From: Natribaculum breve
Lineage (GTDB): Archaea > Halobacteriota > Halobacteria > Halobacteriales > Natrialbaceae
NCBI RefSeq assembly: GCF_023008585.1
Contig: NZ_CP095390.1
Coordinates: 1,054,001-1,118,000, forward strand
Direction of reading: 5' to 3'
DNA: 64,000 nucleotides
Both the position numbers and the translations under genes were made by a program. The notes below the pieces were generated by a model, which worked only from the letters and a program-made list of their open reading frames with translations, had not been told where the DNA came from and searched no databases. The stretch's first letter is position 1; every line of letters starts with the position of its first letter. This document shows positions 35,342 to 44,945 of this stretch, piece after piece.

Positions 35342-35979
35342 GCGAACGATCAGTCTCACGCACGAAACAGGAAAAGCGGTGGTACACCGTCCTCGCCCCG
35401 GAGCAGTTCGACCGGGAAGAGCTCGGCGAGACCCCCGCAGACGAACCGGAACAGGTACTCGACCGCACGATCGAGACGACGCTTGGCGACCTGACGAACA
35501 ACGCCAGCGAGAACAACACGAAACTTACCTTCAAGATCACCGACGTCGGCAGCGACAGCGCGTACACGGAGTTCAAAGAGCACTCGCTCACCCGTGACTA
35601 CCTGCGCTCGCTGGTCCGACGCGGGGCCTCGAAGATCGAGGCGTACGTGACGGTCCTCACGACGGACGACTACCGCGTGCAGGTCCAGCCCGTCGCGTTC
35701 ACGACGAAGAAAGCCGACGCGAGCCAGGAGAAGGCCATCCGCGAGACGATGGTCGAGATGGTCGAGTCGGCCGCCGAAGAGCGCACCTTCGAGGAACTCA
35801 TCGACGGCATCGTCGAGGGGCGACTCTCCTCGGCGATCTACGGCGAGGCGAAGACGATCTACCCGCTGCGCCGCGTCGAGATCCAGAAGGCGACCCTCGA
35901 GGCCCACCCCGAGGAAGTCGCAGAGGAAGAGGCGACGTCGGTCGACGTCGACGAAGAAGACGTCGCTACCGACGACTGA
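35338..35979 (+). CDS. rps3ae: 30S ribosomal protein S3Ae (eS1)
   Basis: A 213-residue archaeal/eukaryotic S1e protein. It includes the typical core KWYTVLAPEQFDREELGETPA, RTIETTLGDLTNN, then NTKLTFKITDV and SLTRDYLRSLVRRG, and an acidic C-terminal tail (EEEATSVDVDEEDV). It binds the small-subunit head region near the mRNA exit. It overlaps pcc1 by 4 nt and closes the operon. Confidence 0.97.
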   Translation: MSERSVSRTKQEKRWYTVLAPEQFDREELGETPADEPEQVLDRTIETTLGDLTNNASENNTKLTFKITDVGSDSAYTEFKEHSLTRDYLRSLVRRGASKIEAYVTVLTTDDYRVQVQPVAFTTKKADASQEKAIRETMVEMVESAAEERTFEELIDGIVEGRLSSAIYGEAKTIYPLRRVEIQKATLEAHPEEVAEEEATSVDVDEEDVATDD

Positions 35980-36198
35980 TCCCGTCGGTTGGCCGTCACT
36001 CCCGGAGCAACCCCGAACGCCGTTCGGTTGCACCGGTACACAGATACAGCCGACGTTACGACGAAGTCGGCGAGCGATTTTCGATCGCGTTTTCGAAGCG
36101 CAACGGGCGAGCGGTAGGTCTCGCGCACGCTCGAGCGACGGCGCTGCTGGTGTCACGAACGCGTCCGGAAAAACGGGTGTCGCCTGCGAGACGGCGGG

Positions 36199-36630
36199 TC
36201 ACTCGGTGACGACGACGATGCCAGCCATCCCCGTCCGTTCGTGGGGGAGACAGACGTAGCCGTACCGTCCCGGAACCTCGAAGGTGTGTTCGAACGTCTC
36301 GCGCGTGTCGAACCCACCTCGCCCCTCGCTCCAGGCCTCGCGGGCTTCCGTCTCGCTGTCGTAGCCGCCGGAGGCGAAGTACTCGGCGTCCTCGGGAATG
36401 CCGTCGTCGTAGGCGGTGACGGTGTGGAGTGCGGAACTCGTGTTCTTCCAGACGACGGTCTCGCCGACCGTCGCCTCGTACGTCTCGGGGACGAACGCGT
36501 TGCGGGTCATCCCGACGTCGTACTCCTCCCCGCCGAAGAGACTGCTCCCGACGTTTCCGAGCGCCGTACAGCCGGCGAGTCCGACGAGCGCGCCGCTTCC
36601 GAGTGCGGCGAGGTAGGCGCGCCGATGCAT
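36199..36630 (-). CDS. Halocyanin-like blue copper lipoprotein
   Basis: A 143-residue cupredoxin. The signal MHRRAYLAALGSGALVGLAGC ends at lipobox C21. Type I copper ligands are complete: H69 (SALHTV), C127 (YVCLPH), H130 and M135. It probably shuttles electrons at the outer face of the membrane, like halocyanin. It diverges from the archaetidylserine synthase gene; no partner oxidase is adjacent. Confidence 0.93.
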   Translation of the reverse strand: MHRRAYLAALGSGALVGLAGCTALGNVGSSLFGGEEYDVGMTRNAFVPETYEATVGETVVWKNTSSALHTVTAYDDGIPEDAEYFASGGYDSETEAREAWSEGRGGFDTRETFEHTFEVPGRYGYVCLPHERTGMAGIVVVTE

Positions 36631-36737
36631 GATCGAACGTTGGGAGAGACGCGGTATAACGACCCCGGTTCGATTCTCGAACGCGCCCGGCCACGAAACG
36701 AAAACACGTAAGGTCGCTGCACGCAGAATCCGCGAGT

Positions 36738-37457
36738 ATGCTGCCCCGGTTCGTCGGCCGTCTCGGCGTCGCCGACGCGGTGACGATCGCCAACGCCTCG
36801 GTCGGCTTCCTCGCGGTCGTCGTCGCGTTCGCCGACGTCCGACTCGCCGCCCGACTCGTCTTGCTGGCAGCGATCGCCGACGGACTCGACGGCATCCTCG
36901 CACGGCGGTACGGCGGTACCCCCGTCGGCCCGTACCTCGATTCGCTGGCTGACGTCTCCTCGTTCGGCGTCGCACCTGCCGTCCTCGCGTTCGTCGTCGT
37001 CACCGACGGACTGGGCGTCGACCTCGAGACGCTCTCGCTCGAGTTGCTGCTGATCGGCGGCGTCTGTGCGCTGTTCGTCGCGATGGCCGTCGCCCGCCTC
37101 GGGATGTACACCGCCTACGACACGGCCGACGACTACACGGAGGGGATCCAGACGACGCTCGCCGCGACGATCCTCGGCGCTGCGATCCTCGCCGGCGTCG
37201 CCGACCCGTGGCTCGTCCTCGGCGTCACCGCGGCGTTTTGCTACCTGATGGTCTCACGGATTCGCTATCCCGACTTGCTCGCCCGCGACGCACTCATCAT
37301 GGGCGTCGTCCACGCGCTCGCGATCCTCGTTCCGAACGTCGCCGGTCGGACGTTCCCCTACGCGCTGCTCACGCTCGGGCTGGCGTACATGTTCCTCAGT
37401 CCGCGGCTGTACTGGGCTCGAGAGCCGTCGCCGTCCGGAGTGTATGGAAACGCTTAG
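36738..37457 (+). CDS. pssA: Archaetidylserine synthase (CDP-alcohol phosphatidyltransferase)
   Basis: A 239-residue membrane enzyme. The CDP-alcohol phosphatidyltransferase motif is intact from residues 48 to 72: D48-x2-D51-G-x2-A55-R56...G64...D68...D72. Multiple hydrophobic segments follow (about 75-95, 105-125, 130-160, 165-215). It joins CDP-archaeol to serine. Archaetidylserine is linked to archaeosortase-dependent surface anchoring, relevant because the PQQ protein at 49.2 kb ends in a PGF-CTERM-like tail. Confidence 0.92.
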   Translation: MLPRFVGRLGVADAVTIANASVGFLAVVVAFADVRLAARLVLLAAIADGLDGILARRYGGTPVGPYLDSLADVSSFGVAPAVLAFVVVTDGLGVDLETLSLELLLIGGVCALFVAMAVARLGMYTAYDTADDYTEGIQTTLAATILGAAILAGVADPWLVLGVTAAFCYLMVSRIRYPDLLARDALIMGVVHALAILVPNVAGRTFPYALLTLGLAYMFLSPRLYWAREPSPSGVYGNA

Positions 37458-37482
37458 GAGTGTCCTGGTCACACCTCCCCGT

Positions 37483-37536
37483 ATGAACACGGTCACGAGT
37501 GCCACGCCGGCGACGGCTCGCCGGGTGGAACCATGA
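37483..37536 (+). CDS. Candidate 17-codon upstream ORF overlapping the HEAT-repeat gene
   Basis: ATG at 37483 opens a 17-residue frame (MNTVTSATPATARRVEP) ending TGA at 37534-37536, which overlaps the ATG of the next gene by ATGA. A TATA-like AACGCTTA lies about 30 nt upstream. It could be a short translated leader coupled to the downstream gene, or simply part of an untranslated leader. Confidence 0.35.
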   Translation: MNTVTSATPATARRVEP

Positions 37537-38765
37537 GCGACGAGGAAGCGTCGGAGAGCGCCGTCGATTCGCTTCGCGACCGCATCGAGTCGATCCAGGA
37601 CGACCTCGAGGCCGCCGAAACCGAGGCCGACCTCGACGAGGTCGACGCCGAGATCGAGGCCGTCCGCGAGGACCTCAAGGCCGCCGACCTCCCCGAACCC
37701 GACGAGGACGAGGAGGACGCGGAAGATCCCGCCGCGGAACTCGAGTCCGACCTCGACGACCTCGAGTCCGCCGTCGAAGACGAACGCGGCCCCTACGCCG
37801 ACGACGTCGTCGCGGAGATCGACGACGCCAAAGCCGACGTCGCGGAGACGCGCTGGACCGAACAGGGCGAGAGCGAACTGGTCGAGGTCGTCGAGTCGTT
37901 CCTCGCCGACCTCGAGGCCGAACTCGGCACGTCGCTCTCGCTTGCCGACGGGGACGACGTCCCCTCCCGTCTGACGGCGACGCTCGAGAACGCCGGCGTG
38001 GCGGTCGAAGACGCGACCCTCGACCCCGACGACGACGCAGAGACCATCGCCGCGTTGCTCGAGGCCACCGACGACCTCGCCGCCGGCGTCGACGACGCCC
38101 AGTCCTGGAGCGACCTCTCGGTGCGCGAACAACTCGAGTTCCAGGGCTACTACGACGTCCTCGACCACGTCAAAGACTACCCGCCCGAGTGGCACGCGCT
38201 GAAAGTCCACGAGAAGCGCGGCAACGTCGAGATGGTCCTGCTCGCACTCGAGACGTTCGACTCCGACTTCATGCAGGAACACTGCATCGAGGCCCTGATC
38301 CGGATGGGCCCCGAGGAAGCGATCGAGCCGATGCTCGAGCGCGCCGGCAAGCGCGACAGGGACGCGATTACCGTCCTCGGAAAGATCGGCGTCGCCGACG
38401 AGGACGTCCTCGAGACGCTGCTCGACTACGTCGACGCGGAGTCCGACCCGCTGCTCCAGAAGACGACCTTCAAGGCGCTCGGCGAGATGGGTGCCGAGGA
38501 GGCCGTCCAGCCGATCGCAGACCAGCTCGTCACCGACAACGCCGACGTTCGCAGTGCGGCCGCGCGCGCACTCGGACTGATCGGCGACACGCGTGCGATC
38601 GACCCGCTCGCGGACGTCCTCGACTCCGACGAGGAAGACGCCGTCCGCGCCAGTGCAGCGTGGGCGCTCAACCAGATCGGCACCGAAGACGCACTCGAGG
38701 CCGTTTCCGGGTACGCGGACGATCGCTCGTACATCGTCCAGGCCGAAGCCGAGAAGGCGGTCTGA
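37533..38765 (+). CDS. HEAT-repeat protein
   Basis: A 410-residue acidic cytosolic protein. The first 200 residues are coiled-coil-like and very acidic (DDLEAAETEADLDEVDAEIEA and so on); from about 230 onward, HEAT repeats appear, with recurrent units such as IEALIRMGPEEAIEPML, FKALGEMGAEEAVQPIADQL and RALGLIGDTRAIDPLADVL. HEAT repeats are scaffolds for protein binding. The start overlaps the stop of a short upstream ORF, suggesting coupling. The partner is unknown. Confidence 0.88.
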   Translation: MSDEEASESAVDSLRDRIESIQDDLEAAETEADLDEVDAEIEAVREDLKAADLPEPDEDEEDAEDPAAELESDLDDLESAVEDERGPYADDVVAEIDDAKADVAETRWTEQGESELVEVVESFLADLEAELGTSLSLADGDDVPSRLTATLENAGVAVEDATLDPDDDAETIAALLEATDDLAAGVDDAQSWSDLSVREQLEFQGYYDVLDHVKDYPPEWHALKVHEKRGNVEMVLLALETFDSDFMQEHCIEALIRMGPEEAIEPMLERAGKRDRDAITVLGKIGVADEDVLETLLDYVDAESDPLLQKTTFKALGEMGAEEAVQPIADQLVTDNADVRSAAARALGLIGDTRAIDPLADVLDSDEEDAVRASAAWALNQIGTEDALEAVSGYADDRSYIVQAEAEKAV

Positions 38766-38810
38766 CGCTCACCCCACCATTTAAGTGCGATAACGCGGCC
38801 AGACCAGCCG

Positions 38811-40640
38811 ATGCGTACCGGGCTGGTCGCCGTCGTCCTCGTCTGTTCGCTCCTCGCCGTTTCGCCGATAGCCACCGGGACGGACGGTCCCGTCGATCCC
38901 ACCACACTTTCCGCTTCACATTCCTCACTCGGGGGCGATCCGACTGCGGACGCACCGTCTCCGACGGTGCTACCGTCGCTCGAGTCGCCGACCCCGCCGC
39001 TGGCCGCTCGCTCGCAGTCGGTCGCCGATCGCTGTCCCGACGGTCCGACCGCGTCGACCCGAAAGCGGGCGGCGGCGATCGATCGTGGCGACCGACCGCG
39101 GGTCGTCGAACTGTATCCCAATCCGACGACGGACGGCAACGTCGGCGAGTACTTCGTCGTCGCGTTCCCCGACGAGACGAATCTCGCAAACTGGACGGTG
39201 ACGGACGGTCACACTACCGCCGGATTCCCGAACGACTCCGTCGACGGCCGAGTCGCGTTCAGTCTGGATCCCGACGAGACGCGCCGACTGACAGACGACC
39301 CCGTCGTCGAACTCGAGGGACACCTCCGGCTGGCCGCAGACGGCGACGATCTCGAGTTGCGCCGCGACGGTCGCGTCGTCGATGCCGTCTCGTACGACCG
39401 CGCGTCGACCGCCGACGTCTGGTACCGAGCCGACGGCTCGGGTGGCGTCTGGTGGCCGGGCGGTGCGACCTGCCGTCCCGTTTCGACCGCCGACGTAGAC
39501 GAGGCGACGGCGTTCGTCCTGCCCGACTCGCCCGACGTCCCGCTCGAGACGCTCGCCGCTGCCGACGAGCGGATCCTGCTCGCGGGGTACACGTTCACGT
39601 CGCGGGCCGTCGCCGACGAACTCGTCGCCGCTGCAGATCGTGGCGTCGACGTCACGGTTCTCCTCGAGGCCGCCCCGGTCGGCGGAATGCCCGACGGGAC
39701 TCGAGCCGTCCTCGACGAACTCGCGGCGGCGGGCGTGACGGTGCGCGTGCTCGGCGGTGAAGACGCCCGGTACGTCTACCACCACCCGAAGTACGCAGTC
39801 GTCGACGACCGTGCGCTCGTCCTCACCGAAAACTGGAAGCCGTCGGGCGTCGGCGGTGCCTCGAGTCGCGGCTGGGGCGTCCGCGTCGACGACGCGGACG
39901 TGGCGACGACCCTGGCGACCGTCTTCAGGGCGGACGCCGACGGCCGGGATACGACGCCCTGGGCGGACTACCGCGAGACGGCGCAGTTCGTCGACGCCGA
40001 GTCCTCGACGGGCGAGTTCGCCGCGCGAACGACGTCCGAGACCGTCGCCGTCGACTCGGTCGAGGTACTCCTCGCGCCAGACAACGCCGAAGCGCGCACG
40101 CTCGAGTTGCTGGCCGGTGCCGAGGAGTCGATTCGCATCGAACAGGTCCAGATCGGCGACCGCACGTTCCCGCTGCTCGAGGCGAGTCTCGAGGCGGCAC
40201 GCCGCGGCGTCGACGTCCGCATCTTGCTCGACGCCACGTGGTACGTCGAGGACGAGAACCGCGAACTCGCGGCCTGGCTCGAGCGAACTGCCGACGCCGA
40301 GGACCTGCCACTCGAGGTGCGACTCGTCGAGCCCCGGGGCCGGTTCGAGAAACTCCACGCAAAGGGCGTCGTCGTCGACGGCGAGACGGTGATCGTCGGG
40401 AGCGCAAACTGGAACGACAACTCGTTTCGCGACAACCGCGAGGTCCTGCTCGTCCTCCACGGTTCGGAGGTCGGGGCGTTTTACGCCGACGTCTTCGACG
40501 CCGACTGGGACGGCGGGTCGTGGCCGCTGCCGGTCGCTCTCGTCGGAGTGCTCGCGATCGCACTCGTCGCCGCAGGTTTCGCGGGTCGGCGATACGTCGC
40601 GTTCGACGCTCGAGGGGGGTCGGACGATACGTTTCGCTAG
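38811..40640 (+). CDS. Exported phospholipase D-family enzyme with LTD domain
   Basis: A 609-residue extracellular enzyme. Signal peptide 1-22; lamin-tail domain (LTD) at about 95-205, starting RVVELYPNPTTDGNVGEY; then two PLD domains with intact HKD motifs, H325-x-K327-x4-D332 and H516-x-K518-x4-D523; a C-terminal helix (about 573-592) followed by Arg residues anchors it. PLD nucleases/phospholipases use these motifs; the LTD suggests surface DNA or envelope targets. The C-terminal anchor is a plain transmembrane tail, not a PGF-CTERM. Confidence 0.9.
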   Translation: MRTGLVAVVLVCSLLAVSPIATGTDGPVDPTTLSASHSSLGGDPTADAPSPTVLPSLESPTPPLAARSQSVADRCPDGPTASTRKRAAAIDRGDRPRVVELYPNPTTDGNVGEYFVVAFPDETNLANWTVTDGHTTAGFPNDSVDGRVAFSLDPDETRRLTDDPVVELEGHLRLAADGDDLELRRDGRVVDAVSYDRASTADVWYRADGSGGVWWPGGATCRPVSTADVDEATAFVLPDSPDVPLETLAAADERILLAGYTFTSRAVADELVAAADRGVDVTVLLEAAPVGGMPDGTRAVLDELAAAGVTVRVLGGEDARYVYHHPKYAVVDDRALVLTENWKPSGVGGASSRGWGVRVDDADVATTLATVFRADADGRDTTPWADYRETAQFVDAESSTGEFAARTTSETVAVDSVEVLLAPDNAEARTLELLAGAEESIRIEQVQIGDRTFPLLEASLEAARRGVDVRILLDATWYVEDENRELAAWLERTADAEDLPLEVRLVEPRGRFEKLHAKGVVVDGETVIVGSANWNDNSFRDNREVLLVLHGSEVGAFYADVFDADWDGGSWPLPVALVGVLAIALVAAGFAGRRYVAFDARGGSDDTFR

Positions 40641-40877
40641 CGGCACTCGAGTCGACACTACCCGTGCGATGGAAGTGACTCGGTATCCATCCGGTTTGCA
40701 TCCCCTAACTCTGTAATTGGAGTGCTATCTCTCGTCGGTCCGCGCTTGGACACCGTTATCGGCCGAAAACGCGCGAGAATTGCGCTCCCGGAACGGAACA
40801 CGTAGGTGAACGATGCACTAACTATTCAGATCTCACGCCCTTCTCAAGAGACGTATACTGTACCCTATAGGTTACTC

Positions 40878-40885
40878 ATAATAAA
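40878..40885 (+). promoter_or_regulatory. TATA box for the CMAH-like MBL gene
   Basis: ATAATAAA lies 26 nt before the ATG at 40912. A GGCGAGGAGAG purine tract just before the ATG may serve as a ribosome-binding site. The 271 bp upstream hold no gene. Confidence 0.5.
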
Positions 40886-40911
40886 GGTCGACACCGGCGA
40901 GGAGAGACGGT

Positions 40912-42336
40912 ATGCGAGTAACGTACCTCGAGTCGGCGGCAATCGTGGTCGAAGACGAGGACACGACGATCCTCTGTGATCCCTGGCTGGTCGACGGCGC
41001 GTACTACGGCTCGTGGGCACACTACCCCGAACCGGATTTCGAACCCGAGGACTTCGACGACGCCGACTACATCTACATCTCACACATCCACCCCGACCAC
41101 TTCGATCCCGCGACGCTCGAGCGTCTGGACACCGACATTCCGGTGTTAATTCACGACTACCGCTGGGACTACCTGCGAGAGGCGATCGAAGACCTGGGAT
41201 TCGAAGTCATCGAACTGTCACACGGGGAACGGACGCAGTTGAACGGGGACACGCACATCAACATCCTCGCAGCCGACGGCTGTGACCCGGAGCTGTGTGG
41301 TAACTTCTTCGGCTGTACGTGGTACGACACCGAAGCCGAGAAGACCGGGTCGACGCAGGTCGACTCGATGGCGGTCGTCGACAACGGGGAGTACACGGTC
41401 GTGGACACCAACGACTGCCCGTACCCGATCGCCGAGTCCGTGTTCCAACGAATAAAACGCGAGTACGGGCACATCGACCTGCTCTGTCACCAGTACAGTG
41501 CGGCCCAGTTCTACCCGCAGGCGGTGACGAACTACGACCACGAGACGAAACTTCGCGAGCGCGACCGGGTGATCCGCGAGAAACACGAACTCGCACTCGA
41601 GTTCATCGACATCTTCGAACCGGATTACTACATGCCGTTCGCTGGCGAGTACGTGCTGGCGGGGAACCTCGCGCACCTGAATCAGTACACGGCGAACCCG
41701 CCGCGAGAACGGGCCTACGAGTTCTTCCGGCAAAACGTCGATCCGGACGAACACGAGTGCGTCTTCTTGAACTCCGGCGAGTACATCGACCTCGAGACCG
41801 GCGAGCGGTCCGCGCCGTTCGAACCGATCGACCAGGAGGAAAAGCGCCGGTACATCGAGGAGGAACTCGCGCCCCGAACCTTCGAGTACGAGACCGATCC
41901 GATGCCGACGCTGTCGGAACTCAAAGCGTACGTCCCCTACGCCTACGAAAACTTCGAGGACAAACGCGAACGCATCGGGTACAGCACCGACACGACGGTT
42001 CTCGTCCCGCTGCTCGAGGACGTCTGCCTCGAGCTCTCGGCGAACGGCGAGGGGTTCCGGTACGTGACGGACGTCGACGTCGACGACTACGACGGGTACG
42101 TCAAACTCGAGGTCGACCCGCGGCTGTTGAAACGCCTGCTCGACGGCCCGCACAACGCCTACTGGGCGGACGCGAAGATCGGCTCACACGTCGGGATCAG
42201 CAAGGAGCCGGACATCTACGAACGAGGGCTGTTCAACTGCCTCGGGTCGTTCCACGCCCACGGGTACGACGTCGAGACGGACAGCGACGTCGAGGTCACC
42301 GGAACGACGGAGGCAACCGAATCTGCGGGCGACTGA
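40912..42336 (+). CDS. MBL-fold protein of the UlaG/CMAH-like type
   Basis: A 474-residue metallo-hydrolase. The MBL motif HxHxDH appears at H58-I-H60-P-D62-H63 (SHIHPDHFD). The C-terminal 150 residues (FEDKRERIGY..., KLEVDPRLLKRLLDGPHNAYWADAKIG) resemble the tail of CMP-N-acetylneuraminate hydroxylase-like (CMAH) proteins, which share the UlaG MBL fold. There is no Rieske domain. A role in sugar or cell-surface chemistry is a guess. It stands alone between two gaps, with its own TATA box. Confidence 0.8.
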   Translation: MRVTYLESAAIVVEDEDTTILCDPWLVDGAYYGSWAHYPEPDFEPEDFDDADYIYISHIHPDHFDPATLERLDTDIPVLIHDYRWDYLREAIEDLGFEVIELSHGERTQLNGDTHINILAADGCDPELCGNFFGCTWYDTEAEKTGSTQVDSMAVVDNGEYTVVDTNDCPYPIAESVFQRIKREYGHIDLLCHQYSAAQFYPQAVTNYDHETKLRERDRVIREKHELALEFIDIFEPDYYMPFAGEYVLAGNLAHLNQYTANPPRERAYEFFRQNVDPDEHECVFLNSGEYIDLETGERSAPFEPIDQEEKRRYIEEELAPRTFEYETDPMPTLSELKAYVPYAYENFEDKRERIGYSTDTTVLVPLLEDVCLELSANGEGFRYVTDVDVDDYDGYVKLEVDPRLLKRLLDGPHNAYWADAKIGSHVGISKEPDIYERGLFNCLGSFHAHGYDVETDSDVEVTGTTEATESAGD

Positions 42337-42366
42337 CTGACGACGGCGTCGGTGTCGGTCTCGGTG

Positions 42367-44268
42367 TCAGTCGTCGATCGGGACCGCACTCGAGAGCTCT
42401 TCGTCGATGTCGGCGGCCGCCATCTTCTCGACGAGCGCGTCGATGACCTCCTCGCGCTTGCCGCTGACGAACTTGATCGAGCCGACGACGAGGTGACCGC
42501 CGCCGGAGACGCCCGCGCCGGGGACTTCCGCCTCGAGTTCCGAGACCATGTTCGGGATGTCGAGTCGGACGCCGTCACTGCGGAGGACGGCGAAGTCGGG
42601 ACCGTAGCCGACCGTGATGACCGGGTCGCCGGTCTCCTCGATCTTGCGGTCGTGGATCTCGCCGGTCGTCTTCCCGGGTGCGGGGTAGGTAAAGCGGTGG
42701 GCGTAGTTCTCGACGTCGATCCGGTAGAGGTGGACGTCGTTGTCGAGCACCTCGTGTTCGACGTGGGCCATCGCGGCGTCGAGTTGCTCGTCGACCTCCT
42801 CGCGGGCGCGGTCGGCGAAAAACGAGACGAGGTCCCGGTGGCGCTGTTCGTCGTCGGCGTCGACCTCGAGGAGGTCGCTGATGAGCTGGTCGCCCGAGTT
42901 GTACCGCAGCCAGAAGGCGGCGTAGTCGAGCGCCTCGCTGACGTCTTTGAGGCGCGTCTCGTCGTACCCCTCTTCGGCTGCCAGCTCGAGGTACTGGTCC
43001 ATGGCGTCGGCCTTCGAGCGGTCGGCGAGGCCGGCGACGGCGGGGATGTGCCGGAGTTCGTCGGTGAGTTCGGGGTAGATCATCCGGGCGAGTTCGACAC
43101 AGAGCATCCCGGTCGTGATCCGGTAGTCCTCGTCGTGGAGGTACGGATTGACGTGGGCGTCGAGCAGGTCTTCGACGGCCTCGGGGTCGGGGTGGTGGTG
43201 GTCAATGGCGACGATCGGGATGTCGTAGTGGGCGAGCGTCTCGTAGGCCGGGACGTCTTCGGCGGTCGAGCCGTTGTCGAGCATCAGCAACAGCGGGAGC
43301 TGCTGGCCGTGTTTGGCCCGGTCCTCGAGTGCGAAGTTGAGGTCGCGGGTCGCGTCTTCCATCTCGTAGAACGGCGCTTTCGCCGGCAGGCGCTTGACGA
43401 GGTGACGCGGGGCGTCGTCGTCCTCGTGGACGTCGGCGATGAACCGCTCGAGTGCGATCTGGACCGGGACGGCGGCACACATACCGTCGCCGTCGGCGTG
43501 GTGGCGCACCCGGATCGGGCGTCCCTCGAGGACGGTCCGGCGGAGCAGGCGGGCGACCTCCTCTAAATCGGGGCGGAGCTTCTCGAAGGCCGGCCAGTCG
43601 ATCAGGGGTTCGACCTCGTGTGGCTGTGCGCGGGCCTCGAGTGCCTCCTCGAGACGGTCTCGCGCCTCGCGTTCGACGTCACCGCCGAGCGTCGAGAGGC
43701 CGTCGACTTCGATCTGGACGGTTCCCTCGTGTCGTTCGGGCGTGCCGGTGACGCGCACGAGGTCGCCGACCTCGATCGAGGGGTACGCGCGGACGCCGGC
43801 TTCCTCGAAGGCGGCACAGGGGACGACGCCGTCCTCGTCGGCGACGTGAAAGAGCGTCGGGCCGCCGGTCTGTTTGACCTGGACGACCTCGCCTTCGAGG
43901 TGGATCTGTTCGCCGACGTTCGCCTCGAGGCGACCGGTCCCGGTCAGCGCGTAGTCGTGGGAGACGGCTTCGACGTCGTACTCCTCGACGTCGACGGGTT
44001 CGAACGCCAGGTCGCCGTTCTCGCGGACGTTCTCGAGTTCGACGACGAGTTCGTCGCCGACGCGGTAGGTGCCCTCGAGGACGGACTCGTGGACGAGTCC
44101 GGAGACGGAGTCAGAGAGGTCGACGAAGACGCCGTACTCGACGATACCGTTTATCTCTGCGAGATAGGCGGTTCCCTCTTCGACGTCCTCCGCGGTACAG
44201 TCGGAAGCGAGATCGTAGACGACGGAATGTCCGTCTTCGCCGGCCTCGCCGGCAGAATCACGTGTCAT
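42367..44268 (-). CDS. S1/OB-fold DHH phosphoesterase (RecJ-like)
   Basis: A 633-residue phosphoesterase. An S1 RNA-binding domain (about 30-90) and an OB-type domain (about 120-190) precede the DHH domain, which has the intact motif HHADGDG (HxDGDG) near 260, a LDNGS motif and a DHH-type AIDHHHPD further on, and a DHHA1 C-terminus with GGGHLVVG. All catalytic residues are present, unlike the DHH protein at 33.9 kb. The S1 domain suggests RNA substrates. I chose the ATG at 44268; upstream codons are untypical. Confidence 0.9.
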   Translation of the reverse strand: MTRDSAGEAGEDGHSVVYDLASDCTAEDVEEGTAYLAEINGIVEYGVFVDLSDSVSGLVHESVLEGTYRVGDELVVELENVRENGDLAFEPVDVEEYDVEAVSHDYALTGTGRLEANVGEQIHLEGEVVQVKQTGGPTLFHVADEDGVVPCAAFEEAGVRAYPSIEVGDLVRVTGTPERHEGTVQIEVDGLSTLGGDVEREARDRLEEALEARAQPHEVEPLIDWPAFEKLRPDLEEVARLLRRTVLEGRPIRVRHHADGDGMCAAVPVQIALERFIADVHEDDDAPRHLVKRLPAKAPFYEMEDATRDLNFALEDRAKHGQQLPLLLMLDNGSTAEDVPAYETLAHYDIPIVAIDHHHPDPEAVEDLLDAHVNPYLHDEDYRITTGMLCVELARMIYPELTDELRHIPAVAGLADRSKADAMDQYLELAAEEGYDETRLKDVSEALDYAAFWLRYNSGDQLISDLLEVDADDEQRHRDLVSFFADRAREEVDEQLDAAMAHVEHEVLDNDVHLYRIDVENYAHRFTYPAPGKTTGEIHDRKIEETGDPVITVGYGPDFAVLRSDGVRLDIPNMVSELEAEVPGAGVSGGGHLVVGSIKFVSGKREEVIDALVEKMAAADIDEELSSAVPIDD

Positions 44269-44399
44269 CGTTGGGCGTAATTTGAGACGGTCGCGTATAA
44301 CGCTTGCCAAGAAACGACGACCGCGTGACGAGACCGCCCGCACGTTCGGTCGGCGCGCCTTTCGGAACGTTTAGCAACGGCAAGCCCGCAATGTCGAAT

Positions 44400-44894
44400 A
44401 TGGGGCTGTTCGACGCGCTGTTTCGCTCGAGCGAGATCCTCGGCATCGCCGGGGAGACCCTCGAGTTCGCCCTCGAGTCCGCCGAGGCGTCCCACCCGAA
44501 CGAGTACATGGGGATGCTTCGCGGCACCGAGGCCTCGCGGCTGGGACTCGACCGGGACGGACTCGTCATCACGGACGTCCTCGTCATTCCCGGCACCGAG
44601 ACGAACAGCGTGAGCGCGACGGTCAAGACGAATCAGATCCCGAACGACGTGCGGTCGCTCGGGAGCGTCCACTCGCACCCGAACGGCGTGTTGCGGCCGA
44701 GCGACGCGGACTTGCAGACGTTCGGTCGGGGCTCGGTGCACATCATCATCGGCGCGCCGTACCGTCGCACCGACTGGCAGGCGTTCGACTCCCAGGGACA
44801 GCGGACGACGCTCGACGTCATCGACGTCGAGTTACCGGACGCCGAGGACTTCTTCGACTTCACGCAGGCGGACATCGACGAGGAGCTACGGTGA
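44400..44894 (+). CDS. JAMM/MPN metalloprotease (HvJAMM2-like)
   Basis: A 164-residue JAB1/MPN protein. JAMM residues are E35 and H91-x-H93-P-x6-S101-x2-D104, complete. Such proteins are archaeal desampylases or related metal-dependent isopeptidases. I chose the ATG at 44400 over 44391 because of TATA spacing (TTTA at about 44369-44372). It is likely to be the second JAMM family (HvJAMM2-like) rather than HvJAMM1, from memory. It precedes ribL by 51 nt. Confidence 0.88.
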   Translation: MGLFDALFRSSEILGIAGETLEFALESAEASHPNEYMGMLRGTEASRLGLDRDGLVITDVLVIPGTETNSVSATVKTNQIPNDVRSLGSVHSHPNGVLRPSDADLQTFGRGSVHIIIGAPYRRTDWQAFDSQGQRTTLDVIDVELPDAEDFFDFTQADIDEELR

Positions 44895-44945
44895 CGGACC
44901 GACATCGACGATCATGACCGAGACACATCCGACGACGGTGACGAC

